In this document: in pieces, positions 43,983 to 53,611 of the stretch
How the letters are laid out: each line of letters opens with the position of its first letter
Numbering within the stretch: position 1 is the first letter of the stretch
Origin: Thermoplasmata archaeon
Lineage (GTDB): Archaea > Thermoplasmatota > DTKX01 > VGTL01
Assembly: GCA_038851035.1 (NCBI GenBank)
Contig: JAWCLH010000001.1
Span: 31,136-95,135 of the forward strand
Reading direction: 5' to 3'
Length of the DNA: 64,000 nt
The notes under the pieces: model-generated
What the model saw: only the letters and a program-made list of their open reading frames with translations
What the model was told of the DNA's origin: nothing
Databases searched by the model: none
Made by a program: the position numbers and the translations under genes

Positions 43983-45119
43983 CTACTCGCCGCCCACCTC
44001 CTCTAGCTCCTTCTCCTTGAAGGTTGCCAGCGGCAGCGGCTCCCTCGGGTCCCTCCCCGGGACGTAATCGAATAGCCTTTGGACTCTCTCGCCGAGCGGG
44101 ATGAAGAGCAGCGCTACCGGTATCTCCTGCGGGCAAGCCTCCTCGCACATTCCGCAACCAACGCACGATGTCGCCATGTGGTTCAGCCTCGTTAGGTGGA
44201 AGAGGAGGGTGTCCTGAGGTAGCCTGAGCAAACCCTTCCTCCCCGCCCTCCGAAGGGTATGTCTCGGAGAGGGTTCCATGAATTCGGCGTCGAAGACGCA
44301 CTCCTTGCAATAGCAAATGGGGCAGGCGTCCCGGCAGTTGTAACATCTGACGCAGCCAGAGAGAGTGGAGAGGAGGGCATCTAGTGAACCGAACTTATTC
44401 CTGGCCTCCTCCAGCCAGCCCTTTCTGAACTCAGCGACCCTGGCGAGCCGCTCCTGAATTGTGCTTCGGCGCGCCTCCGGAACCACAGCCTCCCGATAGC
44501 CCGCCTCGGTCAGCGCTCTCAGCGCCCCCGCGCCAGCATCCGAGTGGGCTTCTATGAATAGCTCCTTGAATGGGTCGAGGCCAATGTGCGCCACGACGAG
44601 GTCCGCAGTGCCTTCCAAGGGCCAAAAGCGCTCGCAGGCTCGGCAGGTCTCCCGCTGGGACTCGGGCTCGTCTTTCCCGATAAGCTCGGCGCTGGGGTCC
44701 CGCCCTTCCCTCTTAATCTCCGCTGCCCTTTTCTCATAGGCCCTCGGCTTCATAGTACCGTGGCAGTCCACGCCAATGAAGAACATGCTGGCCCGGTTGA
44801 TCTGGTTCAGCTTGACCAGCTCGACCGCTGCCCGGAGCTCGCATGGCCTGAGGACTGCCGCAACCCTCGCCCCGGGGTCTGCCTCGGAAAGCTCCTGAAG
44901 GAATCTGGCGGCATTGTTGGCCATCAGCAGATTGATGGGTCTGGGGCTCTTCAGCCCCTCCCTTTTCCTGACCAAAGTCTGATGTATCGCTAGCCCGTGC
45001 GGTGATTCTTGTGGAATTACGAGAGCGTCTACAATTCCTTTATCGAGAAGGACACTGAGCGAGCTTGCGAGCGCCCTGTTGAAGTCGCCATCCATCACTT
45101 CCACACGTACAGAGCTCAT
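43983..45119 (-). CDS. FrhB/FdhB-like electron-transfer protein with two C-terminal ferredoxin clusters
   Basis: 378 residues. The N-terminal 230 residues resemble the C-terminal domain of F420 hydrogenase/formate dehydrogenase beta subunits, with VAAVLRPCELRAAVELVKLN the clearest block and GVDCHGTM next. The C-terminal part binds clusters: CVRCYNCRDACPICYCKECV near 256 and CVGCGMCEEACPQEIPVA near 318. FrhB homologues carry FAD and reduce or oxidise F420, but I cannot confirm F420 specificity. The domain order (flavin part first, ferredoxin last) differs from typical FdhB. Last gene of the Hdr operon, 12 bp after the MvhD gene; it may be the coenzyme entry point of the complex. Confidence 0.82.
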   Translation of the reverse strand: MSSVRVEVMDGDFNRALASSLSVLLDKGIVDALVIPQESPHGLAIHQTLVRKREGLKSPRPINLLMANNAARFLQELSEADPGARVAAVLRPCELRAAVELVKLNQINRASMFFIGVDCHGTMKPRAYEKRAAEIKREGRDPSAELIGKDEPESQRETCRACERFWPLEGTADLVVAHIGLDPFKELFIEAHSDAGAGALRALTEAGYREAVVPEARRSTIQERLARVAEFRKGWLEEARNKFGSLDALLSTLSGCVRCYNCRDACPICYCKECVFDAEFMEPSPRHTLRRAGRKGLLRLPQDTLLFHLTRLNHMATSCVGCGMCEEACPQEIPVALLFIPLGERVQRLFDYVPGRDPREPLPLATFKEKELEEVGGE

Positions 45120-45131
45120 TCCATGCCACCC

Positions 45132-45617
45132 CTATAAGGCCCACTCCCACCTGAACCTATTCGGTCCTTTCTTCTCGAGCGCCTCGGTCATCTCCCGGAC
45201 CGTCTCAGCGAACTTCTTACCTTCACTTGCGCTTATCCACCGGACCCAAACCCTCTCCTCGTCAAGGCCAACTTCCTTCAGGAGCTGCTTGAGAACGGTC
45301 GCCCTCCGCCGGGCCTTGAGGTTGCCGGTCTGGTAGTGGCAGTCGCCCGGGTGGCAGCCACCTATCAGCACCCCATCGGCGCCATCGAGCAGCGCCTTGA
45401 TGACGTACGTCGGGTCGACCGCGCCACTGCACATCACCCTGACCGGTATAAAGCCAGCAGGGTACTGAAGCCGGCTGACCCCGGCCAAATCAGCCCCGGT
45501 GTAAGTGCACCAGTTGCATATGAACCCGATTATCCGGGGTTGGTACGCCGCCCCGCCCTCTCCCGTGCCAGCCTGCTTCTTCTCCGCTCCTGACTTCCCC
45601 TCGCTCCCATCGCTCAC
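45132..45617 (-). CDS. mvhD: MvhD/FlpD-type [2Fe-2S] electron adaptor
   Basis: 161 residues. After about 25 low-complexity residues comes the family start IIGFICNWCTYTGADLAG, then RVMCSGAVDP and IGGCHPGDCHYQTGN, supplying the cysteines for the [2Fe-2S] cluster. MvhD links an electron donor module (hydrogenase or dehydrogenase) to HdrA in methanogens and sulfate reducers. Here it sits between an HdrA gene and an FrhB-like gene in a tight operon without hydrogenase genes, which suggests it connects the FrhB-like or NuoF-like module to an HdrA flavin. Confidence 0.93.
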   Translation of the reverse strand: MSDGSEGKSGAEKKQAGTGEGGAAYQPRIIGFICNWCTYTGADLAGVSRLQYPAGFIPVRVMCSGAVDPTYVIKALLDGADGVLIGGCHPGDCHYQTGNLKARRRATVLKQLLKEVGLDEERVWVRWISASEGKKFAETVREMTEALEKKGPNRFRWEWAL

Positions 45618-45656
45618 ACATGCACCTCCCTTCCCCGCTTCATCGCTCTATCATCC

Positions 45657-47426
45657 TCATCCCAGCGCCTCTATCTGGTCCATCAGCTGCCTGAGCTTGT
45701 GGTTCCTGACCGCTATCGCCTTCGACGGGCAGGCCGTTGCGCATGCCCCGCAGGCCGAGCACTGGGCTGGGCTGACGCTTGCGACCACCCTCTTCACGCC
45801 CCTTTTATGGTCCACCCTCGGCTTTGTCGTTATCGCTCCCATCGGGCAGAGCGCCTCGCACTGCCTGCAGCCCGAGCACCGAGACTCGTCCACCTCCGCC
45901 CTCACGGCTTCGGCCTCGATTTCCCCGGCCGCGAGCAGCTCTCCGAGCGCGGCCGCCGCCGCCCTTGCGTCCTCGACCGAGTACCTGATGCCCCGCGGAC
46001 CGGCTGCGCACCCAACGACCGCCACGCCCTTTCTCTTCAGCATGTCAAAGGCCGGATTGTACTCGCGCAGAAAGCCATCACGGTCGAGCGGAATTCTGAG
46101 GAGCCTAGAGAGCTCATCGGTCCCATCGCTCGCCTCCTGGCCTACGGAGAGCACCACGAGGTCGGTCCTGATTCTGAGCAGACGGCCCGTGTCTATGTCC
46201 TCCGCCACTACCACCAGACCTCCGCCGCTCTTCTTGACCTCTGCCACCTTCCCCCTCACGAACTCGATTCCCATCTGCCTGGCTTCAAGGTAGTGTTCCT
46301 CGAAGCCCCTGTAGGGCCCCCTGAGGTCTATATAATGGATGTATATCCGGGCCCCCGGGAGCCTCCTCTTCAGCTCCTTGGCCTGGCCGATGGCGTAGGT
46401 GCAGCAAACTAGTGAGCAGTGCGCTCTCCCCCTGCCCGTGGTGTCGCGCGAGCCAACGCACTGGATGAAGCTGATGGTGTTGGGTGTTTTACCATCGGAG
46501 GGCCTGCGGATGGCGCCGTCACTCTTCCTCGCCTCTACGGCCATCTCCTCAAGTTCGAGCGATGTCACGACGTCTGGGTGAATTCCGTAGCCGAGCTCTG
46601 GAAACCTCCGGGCATCAATTAGCCTCGATCCCGTGGCAACCACTATGACCCCCACCATAACCTCTATCTGCCCGGTGGGAGTGACGAGGAGAGCGCGGTA
46701 GGCCCCGAGTCCCCCACTGAGCTCTTTGAGCCGGCTGTTGAGCAAGACCTCGATGCGGGGGTGTTGCAGAACCTCCTCAATTTTTGGTGTCAGAACGCAC
46801 TCCCTGCAGTAGTGGATGCAGCAGCCGTCGGGCTTGCATTCCTGCGTCGGGAAGGTGGTGCTCAGTTTGTAGGTCCGGCCCCCGAGCCCCCCCGTCGCCT
46901 CGACGAGGTAGACACGCGCGCCGAGCCGCGCGAGGTCCAGGGCCGCCTGCATCCCCGCGACGCCTCCACCAAGAACCAGCGCTGCCTTTGTCACCGGCGC
47001 GGGGCACGGCTCCAGCGGCTCGAGGGACGACGCCCTCGCCACCGCGGCGGAGAGCATCAGCTCTGCCTTCTCCGTTGCCCTCGCCTTGTCCCTGTGAGGC
47101 CAGACGCACTGCTCCCTCAAATTCACCATCTCCATCGTGTGCCTGTTCAGGCCCACAGAAACGAGAGCGCGTGCGACCGTGTCCTCGTAGAGCCGGGGCG
47201 TGCATCCCCCGATCACAACCCTGTCGATTCGATTTCTGAGAATGAATTCCCTAAGCCACTCTTGACCCTCTTTCATGCAGAGCTCCCCCGCCTCCTCCAC
47301 GGCCACGACATCGGGAAGGCGTAGGGCCGCGGCTTTCAGGTGCGTGAGGTCCAGCCCCCCGGATATCTCGCCCCGGCAGGTGCATAGAGCAACCCCGATT
47401 CTCGGTCTAGGCGTGGCCGCCTTCAT
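45657..47426 (-). CDS. hdrA: HdrA-type flavoprotein (third HdrA module of the operon)
   Basis: 589 residues, complete HdrA layout. N-terminal domain with CTCRGEISG and GGCTPRLYE; FAD-binding VLGGGVAGMQAALDLARLGA near 150; a Cys-rich insert PTQECKPDGCCIHYCREC near 195; the conserved block ISFIQCVGSRDTTGRGRAHC and SLVCCTYAIGQAKE; and C-terminal ferredoxins CSGCRQCEALCPMGA and CSACGACATACPSKA. HdrA carries the FAD that bifurcates electrons between ferredoxin and a high-potential acceptor. It overlaps the upstream gene by 4 bp (47423/47426) and precedes mvhD by 39 bp. Confidence 0.93.
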   Translation of the reverse strand: MKAATPRPRIGVALCTCRGEISGGLDLTHLKAAALRLPDVVAVEEAGELCMKEGQEWLREFILRNRIDRVVIGGCTPRLYEDTVARALVSVGLNRHTMEMVNLREQCVWPHRDKARATEKAELMLSAAVARASSLEPLEPCPAPVTKAALVLGGGVAGMQAALDLARLGARVYLVEATGGLGGRTYKLSTTFPTQECKPDGCCIHYCRECVLTPKIEEVLQHPRIEVLLNSRLKELSGGLGAYRALLVTPTGQIEVMVGVIVVATGSRLIDARRFPELGYGIHPDVVTSLELEEMAVEARKSDGAIRRPSDGKTPNTISFIQCVGSRDTTGRGRAHCSLVCCTYAIGQAKELKRRLPGARIYIHYIDLRGPYRGFEEHYLEARQMGIEFVRGKVAEVKKSGGGLVVVAEDIDTGRLLRIRTDLVVLSVGQEASDGTDELSRLLRIPLDRDGFLREYNPAFDMLKRKGVAVVGCAAGPRGIRYSVEDARAAAAALGELLAAGEIEAEAVRAEVDESRCSGCRQCEALCPMGAITTKPRVDHKRGVKRVVASVSPAQCSACGACATACPSKAIAVRNHKLRQLMDQIEALG

Positions 47427-50400
47427 CCGCCCCCCTCCAGAGCCGCCTCAATCATGGCAAATATCTGTTCCTTCGAGAAGCCTCGGGGCGAGGGGCATCC
47501 CGACGGGCAGGCCGCGGCACAGGCTCCGCACCCCTTGCACAGAACCTCATTGACCTCCGCGGCGCCCCTCTCCGGAACAATCTTCACGGCTCCCGTCGGG
47601 CAAACGGCTTCGCAGAGCCCGCAGGCGGAGCAGCGCGAGGCGTCAATGGCGGCGGGCAAGCCCTCTAGCTCGACCTCCTTTTTCGAAAGAATCTCCGAGG
47701 CCTTCTGGGCCGCTCCCATCGCCTGAGATATCGCCTCTTCAATGAACCTTGGCGAGTGGGCGGTTCCACAGAGGAAGACACCCTCCGCCGAGAAGGATAT
47801 GGGAGCTATCTTGGGATGGACTTCCATAAAGAAGCCGTGCTGGGTCTGGGGGAGCTTGAGCGCCCTGGCGAGCTCACTGATGTCTGGTGGAGGGACCGTG
47901 GCCGAGCTCAGTACAACGAGGTCTGGGTGGAGGGTGAGCCTCACTCCCAGCGACCTTTCCACTACAGACACCTTCAGGCCCTCGCTGCCCGCAACAACCT
48001 CTGGCTTTTCGGTATCCTCGTACCTGATGAATCGGACGCCGAGCTCCCTCGCCTTCCTGAAGTGCTTCTCGTTGAAGCCATATGTCCTGATGTCTCTGTA
48101 GAGAACATACACCCCCGTGTCGGGATTCCTCTCTTTTATCTCGATCGCATGCTTGATAGCGGTGGCGCAACAGACGCGCGAGCAGTAGCTCCTCCCCCCC
48201 TCCTCCCTGCTGCCGACGCACTGAATCATCACCACGCTCCTGGCCCGGAGCCCGCCCTCGTGAATCAGCCTATCGAGCTCGAGCTGTGTCACTATGCGGG
48301 GGTCGGTGCCGTAGCCGAAATAGCCCTCGGGTCTTAGCTCTGTGGCGCCAGTGGCAACTATGATCGCACCCGCGTCGATTTCCGTGGCGGAGGGGGGCCC
48401 CGATACCCCTTCCTCCCTCGCCTGCCCCCTCTCTCTCCCTGCAGCCTGGGGGGTTTGGGCGTAGCCTCGCCCCTCCCGATTCCCGGGACTCGCGTCCGCT
48501 CTGGGCCTAGAGACCGGCACGATTCGTGCCCTGAAATTCCCTATGAACCCCTCCACGCTTTCAACGGTCGAGCTCAAGTGGACCCTGATTTTCGAATTCG
48601 ACATCACCTTCCCAATGGTCTCCCTTAAGAACTTCTGCGGGTCCTCGCCGGAGAGGAGGGAGCGGATGTTCCTCACGTTCCCCCCAAGCTCCCCCTCCCT
48701 CTCGACAATATCCGCCTCGAATCCCTGCGCCGCGAGCTCGAGCGCCACTGTCATTCCGGCGACACCACCTCCTATTATCAGCGCCCGTGGGGTCACCCTC
48801 GCCGGCTTCTTGTGAACGGGCACCGCCCTCCGGACCTTTTCGACCGCCATCAGAACAACGTTCTTGGCCTTTTCCGTCGCCGCGGCAGGGTCGTCCCTGT
48901 GAACCCAAGAGGCGTGCTCCCTTATGCTTGCCAGCTCGAAGAGATGCGGGTTGATGCCGGCCTCTCTCAGCGTTCTCTGGAAAAGGGGCTCGTGGGTCAG
49001 AGGGGTGCAGGAGGCGACCACGACCCTGTTGAGCCCGAGCTCTCTTATCTTCTCCTTAATCCTCGCCTGGTTGTCCTGCGAGCATGCGTATAGGTTTGTC
49101 TCGGCGTGCACGACGCCGAGGTCTCTCCTCGAGCCGATGAACTCAGCCACCGCCCTCACATCAATAACGCCGGCGATATTTGTGCCGCAGTGACAGACGA
49201 ACACGCCGATGCGGGGCTCCTCTAGAGAGACATCCCTCTCCTCCGGATAGCTCTCGGGCGCGGTCTGCGTGTTCCTCGCGGGCGCTAGCATCGCCGAGGC
49301 CCTCGCCGCTGCGGCGAAGCCCTGGGCAACAGTATCCGGGATGTCCTTTGGCGACTGGAGCGCCCCCGCGACCAGAATTCCCTCGCGGCTCGTGTCCACG
49401 GGTCTGAAGTCCGTGGTTTTCACGAAACCGAATTCGTTCCTCTCCACACCGAGCCGGCTCAGAAAAGCGCCCATCTCCGCGGGCGGTCTGAGCCCTACGG
49501 AGAGGACGACCATGTCGAACCTCTCCCTCCGCGTCTCACCAGCCTCGTCTCTGTAGACGAGCACGATGTCCCCAGTCTCCGGGTCCTCCTCGACCTGGGG
49601 CACCCGGCACCTGTGGTAAACAACACCATACTCCCTCTCAGCGCGCCTGAAGTACTCCTCGAACCCCTTCCCGAATGTTCTCATGTCGATGAAGAAGATA
49701 TGAGTGTCGGTTCCGGGGGCGTGCTCCTTCGCTATTATCGCCTCTTTGGTCGCATAGGCGCAGCACACGGCCGAGCAGTAGCCCCTCTCCATCTGCTCGT
49801 CCCTCGAGCCCACGCACTGAAGCCAGGCGATTCTCCCCGGGTGCCTTCCGTCCGAGGGTCTCCTTACGACACCGCCGTAGGGGCCCGACGACGAGAGCAT
49901 TCTCTCAAATTGCAGGCTTGTGACGACGTTTTTAAAAAGACCGTACCCAAACTCCTCCCTAAGCGAGGGCTCGAAAGTCTCGAAGCCTGGAGAGAGAATC
50001 ACGGCCCCGGCCCTGAGCTCGACCTCCTCCCCCCTCTGGTCATAGTCTATCGCACCAGCCCTGCACACTTCTTTGCATATCCCGCAGGTCCCCCTGACGA
50101 AGTGGGCGCAGGCCCTGCTGTCGAGCACCGGCCAGTTGGGGACCGCTTGCGGGTAAGGAATATAGACCGCCGACCTCGCCCTCAGACCGAGGTCGAACTC
50201 TGACAGGAGTGGAGCGGGGGCCCTGCCGGAAATCTTCTCGAGAGTGATTGTCTTTGTGGGGCAGACAAATGCGCACGCGCCGCATGTCTGGCAGACCTCC
50301 GATGGGACTCCGAAGGGGGGCCCAACCCTCCTCTCCGCCCCGCGTCCGATGAAGCCTATCGCCCCGGGACCCATTCTCTCGTGGCATACCCGGACGCAGA

Positions 50401-50797
50401 GGCCGCAAAGGATGCAGCTGTTTCCCGGGTCGTCCCTAACAGGTGGAAAGCGCCCTTTCACGGCCCCGAGCCTCTTGGCCAGTTCGTCCAGTTCGTTTGA
50501 GGTCGGGCACTGGGAGAGAATCAGCTCCATGACGACCTTTCTCGTCCTTCTGACCCTTTCGTTACCCGTTCGCACCTCTATCCCCGGCTCCGCGGGCGCC
50601 GCGCACGATGCCACGAGCCTCGCCTGGCCACCCCTGACGACCTCCACGACGCAGAGCCTGCAGGCGCCATAGGGCTCGAGGGCGGGGTGGTGGCACAGGG
50701 TCGGGATGTCTATGTTCTCCCTCCGGGCCACATCCAGAATTTTCTCCCCCTCCTCCGCCTCCACCTCCCTACCATCCAACACGAATTTGAACCTCAA
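47423..50797 (-). CDS. Fusion: NuoG-type Fe-S N-terminus, C-terminal half of a split HdrA, and a complete HdrA
   Basis: 1124 residues. Residues 1-180: [2Fe-2S] domain (CHHPALEPYGACRLCVVEV), then NuoG/HydA-like clusters CILCGLCVRVCHERMG and CQTCGACAFVCPTKTI. Residues about 195-490: the second half of HdrA only, from the ferredoxin GTCGICKEVCRAGAIDYDQ through GAVILSPGFETFEP and IAWLQCVGSRDEQMERGYCS; no Rossmann GxGxxG precedes it. Residues about 525-1124: full HdrA with VFVCHCGTNIAG, ALIIGGGVAGMTVALELAAQ, a low-complexity insert near 790-830, and C-terminal clusters CSACGLCEAVCPTGA and CKGCGACAAACPSG. The missing first half is fused to NuoE two genes upstream. Overlaps both neighbours by 4 bp. 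Confidence 0.88.
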   Translation of the reverse strand: MRFKFVLDGREVEAEEGEKILDVARRENIDIPTLCHHPALEPYGACRLCVVEVVRGGQARLVASCAAPAEPGIEVRTGNERVRRTRKVVMELILSQCPTSNELDELAKRLGAVKGRFPPVRDDPGNSCILCGLCVRVCHERMGPGAIGFIGRGAERRVGPPFGVPSEVCQTCGACAFVCPTKTITLEKISGRAPAPLLSEFDLGLRARSAVYIPYPQAVPNWPVLDSRACAHFVRGTCGICKEVCRAGAIDYDQRGEEVELRAGAVILSPGFETFEPSLREEFGYGLFKNVVTSLQFERMLSSSGPYGGVVRRPSDGRHPGRIAWLQCVGSRDEQMERGYCSAVCCAYATKEAIIAKEHAPGTDTHIFFIDMRTFGKGFEEYFRRAEREYGVVYHRCRVPQVEEDPETGDIVLVYRDEAGETRRERFDMVVLSVGLRPPAEMGAFLSRLGVERNEFGFVKTTDFRPVDTSREGILVAGALQSPKDIPDTVAQGFAAAARASAMLAPARNTQTAPESYPEERDVSLEEPRIGVFVCHCGTNIAGVIDVRAVAEFIGSRRDLGVVHAETNLYACSQDNQARIKEKIRELGLNRVVVASCTPLTHEPLFQRTLREAGINPHLFELASIREHASWVHRDDPAAATEKAKNVVLMAVEKVRRAVPVHKKPARVTPRALIIGGGVAGMTVALELAAQGFEADIVEREGELGGNVRNIRSLLSGEDPQKFLRETIGKVMSNSKIRVHLSSTVESVEGFIGNFRARIVPVSRPRADASPGNREGRGYAQTPQAAGRERGQAREEGVSGPPSATEIDAGAIIVATGATELRPEGYFGYGTDPRIVTQLELDRLIHEGGLRARSVVMIQCVGSREEGGRSYCSRVCCATAIKHAIEIKERNPDTGVYVLYRDIRTYGFNEKHFRKARELGVRFIRYEDTEKPEVVAGSEGLKVSVVERSLGVRLTLHPDLVVLSSATVPPPDISELARALKLPQTQHGFFMEVHPKIAPISFSAEGVFLCGTAHSPRFIEEAISQAMGAAQKASEILSKKEVELEGLPAAIDASRCSACGLCEAVCPTGAVKIVPERGAAEVNEVLCKGCGACAAACPSGCPSPRGFSKEQIFAMIEAALEGGG

Positions 50798-52683
50798 GAG
50801 CTCACCTCCACCGCGCCGAATTTACAGGCCTCTAGACAGGAGCCGCACTTAATACACTTCGTCGGGTCAATGACATGTGGCTTCTTTTTCTCCCCGCTGA
50901 TGGCACCAGCCGGGCAGGCCTTCAGGCACGCGCCGCAGGCTTTGCATCTTTCAGCCTTAATGGTATACCTCAGCAGCGCCCTGCAGACCCGCGCGGGGCA
51001 ACGTTTATCTCTGATGTGGGCCTCATACTCGTCCCTGAAGTAGCGCAGGGTCGTCAGAACGGGGTTCGGGGCCGTGCCGCCGAGGGCGCAGAGCGAGGCA
51101 CTCCTTACGACCTCCGCCAGCTCCTGAAGGGTCTCGAGGTCCTCCATGCGCCCCCTGCCCTCCGTGATGGCGCTCAGTATCCTATGCATCTGCGCTATCC
51201 CCACCCGGCACGGGGTGCACTTCCCGCAAGATTCGTCCTTCAGGAAATTCAAGAAGTACTTGGCCACGTCGACCATGCAAGTGTCCTCGTCCATCACTAT
51301 CATCCCGCCCGAGCCCATCATGGCCCCGGCCGAGGAGAGACGGTCGTAGTCCACGGTCAGGTCGAGGAGGCCCTCTGGTATGCAGCCCCCTGACGGGCCT
51401 CCCGTCTGGACGGCCTTGAACCTCTTTCCACCGGGAATTCCCCCGCCTATATCATACACCATCTTTCTCAGGCTGATGCCCATCGGAACCTCCACAAGCC
51501 CGGTGTTGTTTATTTTTCCGACGAGTGAGAAGATCATCGTGCCCTTGCTGCTCTCGGTGCCGATGCTTCTGAACCAGTCCGCGCCCCTGTTGATTATCAG
51601 CGGAACATTGGCCCAGGTCTTCACATTGTTGATGTTGGTCGGCCTCCCCCAGAGACCGCTCTGCGCCGGATAGGGGGGTCTCTGTCGAGGCTCGCCGACC
51701 CGGCTCTCGAGTGAGGCGATGAGCGCGGTCTCCTCGCCGCAGACGAAGGCCCCAGCGCCTCTGAAAAGAAAAATTCTCAGGTTGAATTCGGAGCCGAGGA
51801 TGTTCTCTCCGAGCAGGCCGAGCTCCTCCGCCTGCGCAATGGCGATGTTCAGGTGTTTGATCGCCAGGGGGTACTCCGTTCTTACGTATATCCAGCCCTC
51901 GTGCGCCCCAATGGCGTAGCCCCCGATAATCATCCCCTCTATCACAGAGTGGGGGTTCCCTTCGAGGAGGCTCCTGTCCATATAGGCCCCCGGGTCACCT
52001 TCGTCCGCGTTGCAGATGATGTACTTCACGTCGCCCGGCGCCCTTCTGGCGAGCTCCCACTTCTGCCCCGTCGAGAACCCCGCCCCTCCCCTACCCCTGA
52101 GCCCAGAGCGCTTTATCTGCGCAATTATCTCCTCTGGGCGCATCGAGAGAGCCCTCACCAGCGCAGAGTATCCCCCGATGGCGATGTAGTCCTCGATTCT
52201 AGTCGGATCTATTCTCCCATTGTTACCAAAGATAATGCGGGTCTGGTTTTTATAGAAGGGAATCTCGTACTCGTGAACAATTTTATTCCCCGTAGCGGGG
52301 TCTGTGTAGAGAAGCCTTTCCACAACCCTCCCGTTCAGCACGGTCTCTTCGACAACCTCGGGCACGTCCTCCGGCCGGACTCTCTGGTAGAAAATATCCA
52401 TGGGCCTGATCACGAGTATCGGGCCCCTCTCGCAAAATCCGTGGCAGCCGGTTAGAAGGAGCTCCGCCCTCTCCTCCAGCCCTCTTTTCCTCAACTCCTC
52501 TCTCAGCGCATCGGCGACCTTTAGGGAGCCGTGGGCGCAGCACCCGGTGCCCCTGCAGAGCGCAAGCTGGATGCGGCGCGGGTCTCGGCCGGCGAGAAGC
52601 CTCTTCCGGAGTTCCTCGAGCTCTGCCGGAGACGTCAGCCGCTTTCTCGGGACCGGGCCCGCATCGAAGCCCCTATCGCTCAA
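50794..52683 (-). CDS. nuoF: NuoF/HydB-type NAD(P)H- and FMN-binding subunit
   Basis: 629 residues. N-terminal thioredoxin-like [2Fe-2S] domain (CRGTGCCAHGS, TGCHGFCERGP). Flavin/NADH domain with LRGRGGAGFSTGQKWELARR, ICNADEGDPGAYMDR (NADH site) and GAGAFVCGEETALIASLES. The NuoF [4Fe-4S] motif is ESCGKCTPCRVG near 480. A C-terminal 2x[4Fe-4S] ferredoxin carries CKACGACLKACPAGA and CIKCGSCLEACKFGA. The layout matches bifurcating hydrogenase HydB and NfnB/NuoF-like subunits. It should exchange electrons with NAD(H) or NADP(H). Overlaps neighbours by 4 bp on both sides. Confidence 0.94.
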   Translation of the reverse strand: MSDRGFDAGPVPRKRLTSPAELEELRKRLLAGRDPRRIQLALCRGTGCCAHGSLKVADALREELRKRGLEERAELLLTGCHGFCERGPILVIRPMDIFYQRVRPEDVPEVVEETVLNGRVVERLLYTDPATGNKIVHEYEIPFYKNQTRIIFGNNGRIDPTRIEDYIAIGGYSALVRALSMRPEEIIAQIKRSGLRGRGGAGFSTGQKWELARRAPGDVKYIICNADEGDPGAYMDRSLLEGNPHSVIEGMIIGGYAIGAHEGWIYVRTEYPLAIKHLNIAIAQAEELGLLGENILGSEFNLRIFLFRGAGAFVCGEETALIASLESRVGEPRQRPPYPAQSGLWGRPTNINNVKTWANVPLIINRGADWFRSIGTESSKGTMIFSLVGKINNTGLVEVPMGISLRKMVYDIGGGIPGGKRFKAVQTGGPSGGCIPEGLLDLTVDYDRLSSAGAMMGSGGMIVMDEDTCMVDVAKYFLNFLKDESCGKCTPCRVGIAQMHRILSAITEGRGRMEDLETLQELAEVVRSASLCALGGTAPNPVLTTLRYFRDEYEAHIRDKRCPARVCRALLRYTIKAERCKACGACLKACPAGAISGEKKKPHVIDPTKCIKCGSCLEACKFGAVEVSS

Positions 52684-53609
52684 TGCGCACCCTCCTCTCC
52701 ACCCGCCCCGGCCGTCGCCCCGAATTTCTGCAGGAGAGACCCGACCTTTGCGGGGCTCATTGGATAGTACTCCTCATCAACCAAGACCACCGGGCCGAGC
52801 GCGCAGGCGCCGAGGCAGTTCACGGTCTCAAGAGTGAAGAGGCCGTCGGGCGTCGTCTCCCCCGGCTTTATCCCAAGCCTCCTCTCGATGGTCTCGAGGA
52901 CCCTCCTACTGCCCCTGACGTGGCACGCCGTTCCAAGGCAAACCCTCACGGTATGCACACCTCGCGGCTTAAGGCTGAATGCGGTGAAGAATGTGGCTAC
53001 GTGATACACCCTCGACAGAGGAAGCCCCAGTCTCTCCGAGACATACCTTAGTGCCTCCTCCGGCAGATATCGGAACTCGGCGTTGATGTCTTGCAGAATT
53101 GGCACGAGCGCCCCCTTTTTCTCCGGGTAGCGCTCGAGAATTCTGTCGTACCTCTCTTTCTTTTCTCTGTCCAGGAGGGGCCCGACGGGCTCGGCAGTCC
53201 GGGGTTGGGGAATGCACCTGACCGGACAGCTCTGGGTGCAGGTACCGCAGCCGGTGCACTTCTCAGTATTTATATATCTGGGCTTCTTCACGACCCTGAC
53301 CCTGAAGTCGCCCGGCCCTCCCTCGACGCTCTCGACCCGCGCATTGGTAAGGAGCTCGATGTTCTTCGCCCGCGCTGTTCCGACGAGCTTGGGCGCGAGG
53401 GTGCACATCGCGCAGTCGTTGGTCGGGAAGGTCTTGTCGAGCTGGGCCATGGTTCCGCCGATTGCGGGCCTCTCCTCCACGAGATAGACCTTGAAGCCCG
53501 AGTCGGCCAGGCTCAGAGCGGTCTGGATGCCGCCGATTCCGCCGCCGACAATCACGACCGCGCCCACCACGTCTTTTCCCCCTCCCGCCCCCGCCTCTTC
53601 CTTTTCCAT
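52680..53609 (-). CDS. Fusion of the N-terminal half of HdrA with NuoE
   Basis: 309 residues. Residues 15-135 are the first half of an HdrA: VVIVGGGIGGIQTALSLADS (FAD), FPTNDCAMCTLAPKL (cluster insert), then the ferredoxin KCTGCGTCTQSCPVRC. Residues 150-300 are NuoE: KKGALVPILQDINAEFRYLP, VYHVATFFTAFS, VCLGTACHVRGS (two Cys of the [2Fe-2S]) and VNCLGACALGPVV (the other two). The HdrA part breaks off just where the second half begins in the 1124-residue protein. So one HdrA appears divided between two polypeptides, each also bearing a Nuo module. Starts 3 bp after hdrB ends. Confidence 0.9.
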   Translation of the reverse strand: MEKEEAGAGGGKDVVGAVVIVGGGIGGIQTALSLADSGFKVYLVEERPAIGGTMAQLDKTFPTNDCAMCTLAPKLVGTARAKNIELLTNARVESVEGGPGDFRVRVVKKPRYINTEKCTGCGTCTQSCPVRCIPQPRTAEPVGPLLDREKKERYDRILERYPEKKGALVPILQDINAEFRYLPEEALRYVSERLGLPLSRVYHVATFFTAFSLKPRGVHTVRVCLGTACHVRGSRRVLETIERRLGIKPGETTPDGLFTLETVNCLGACALGPVVLVDEEYYPMSPAKVGSLLQKFGATAGAGGEEGAH

Positions 53610-53611
53610 CC

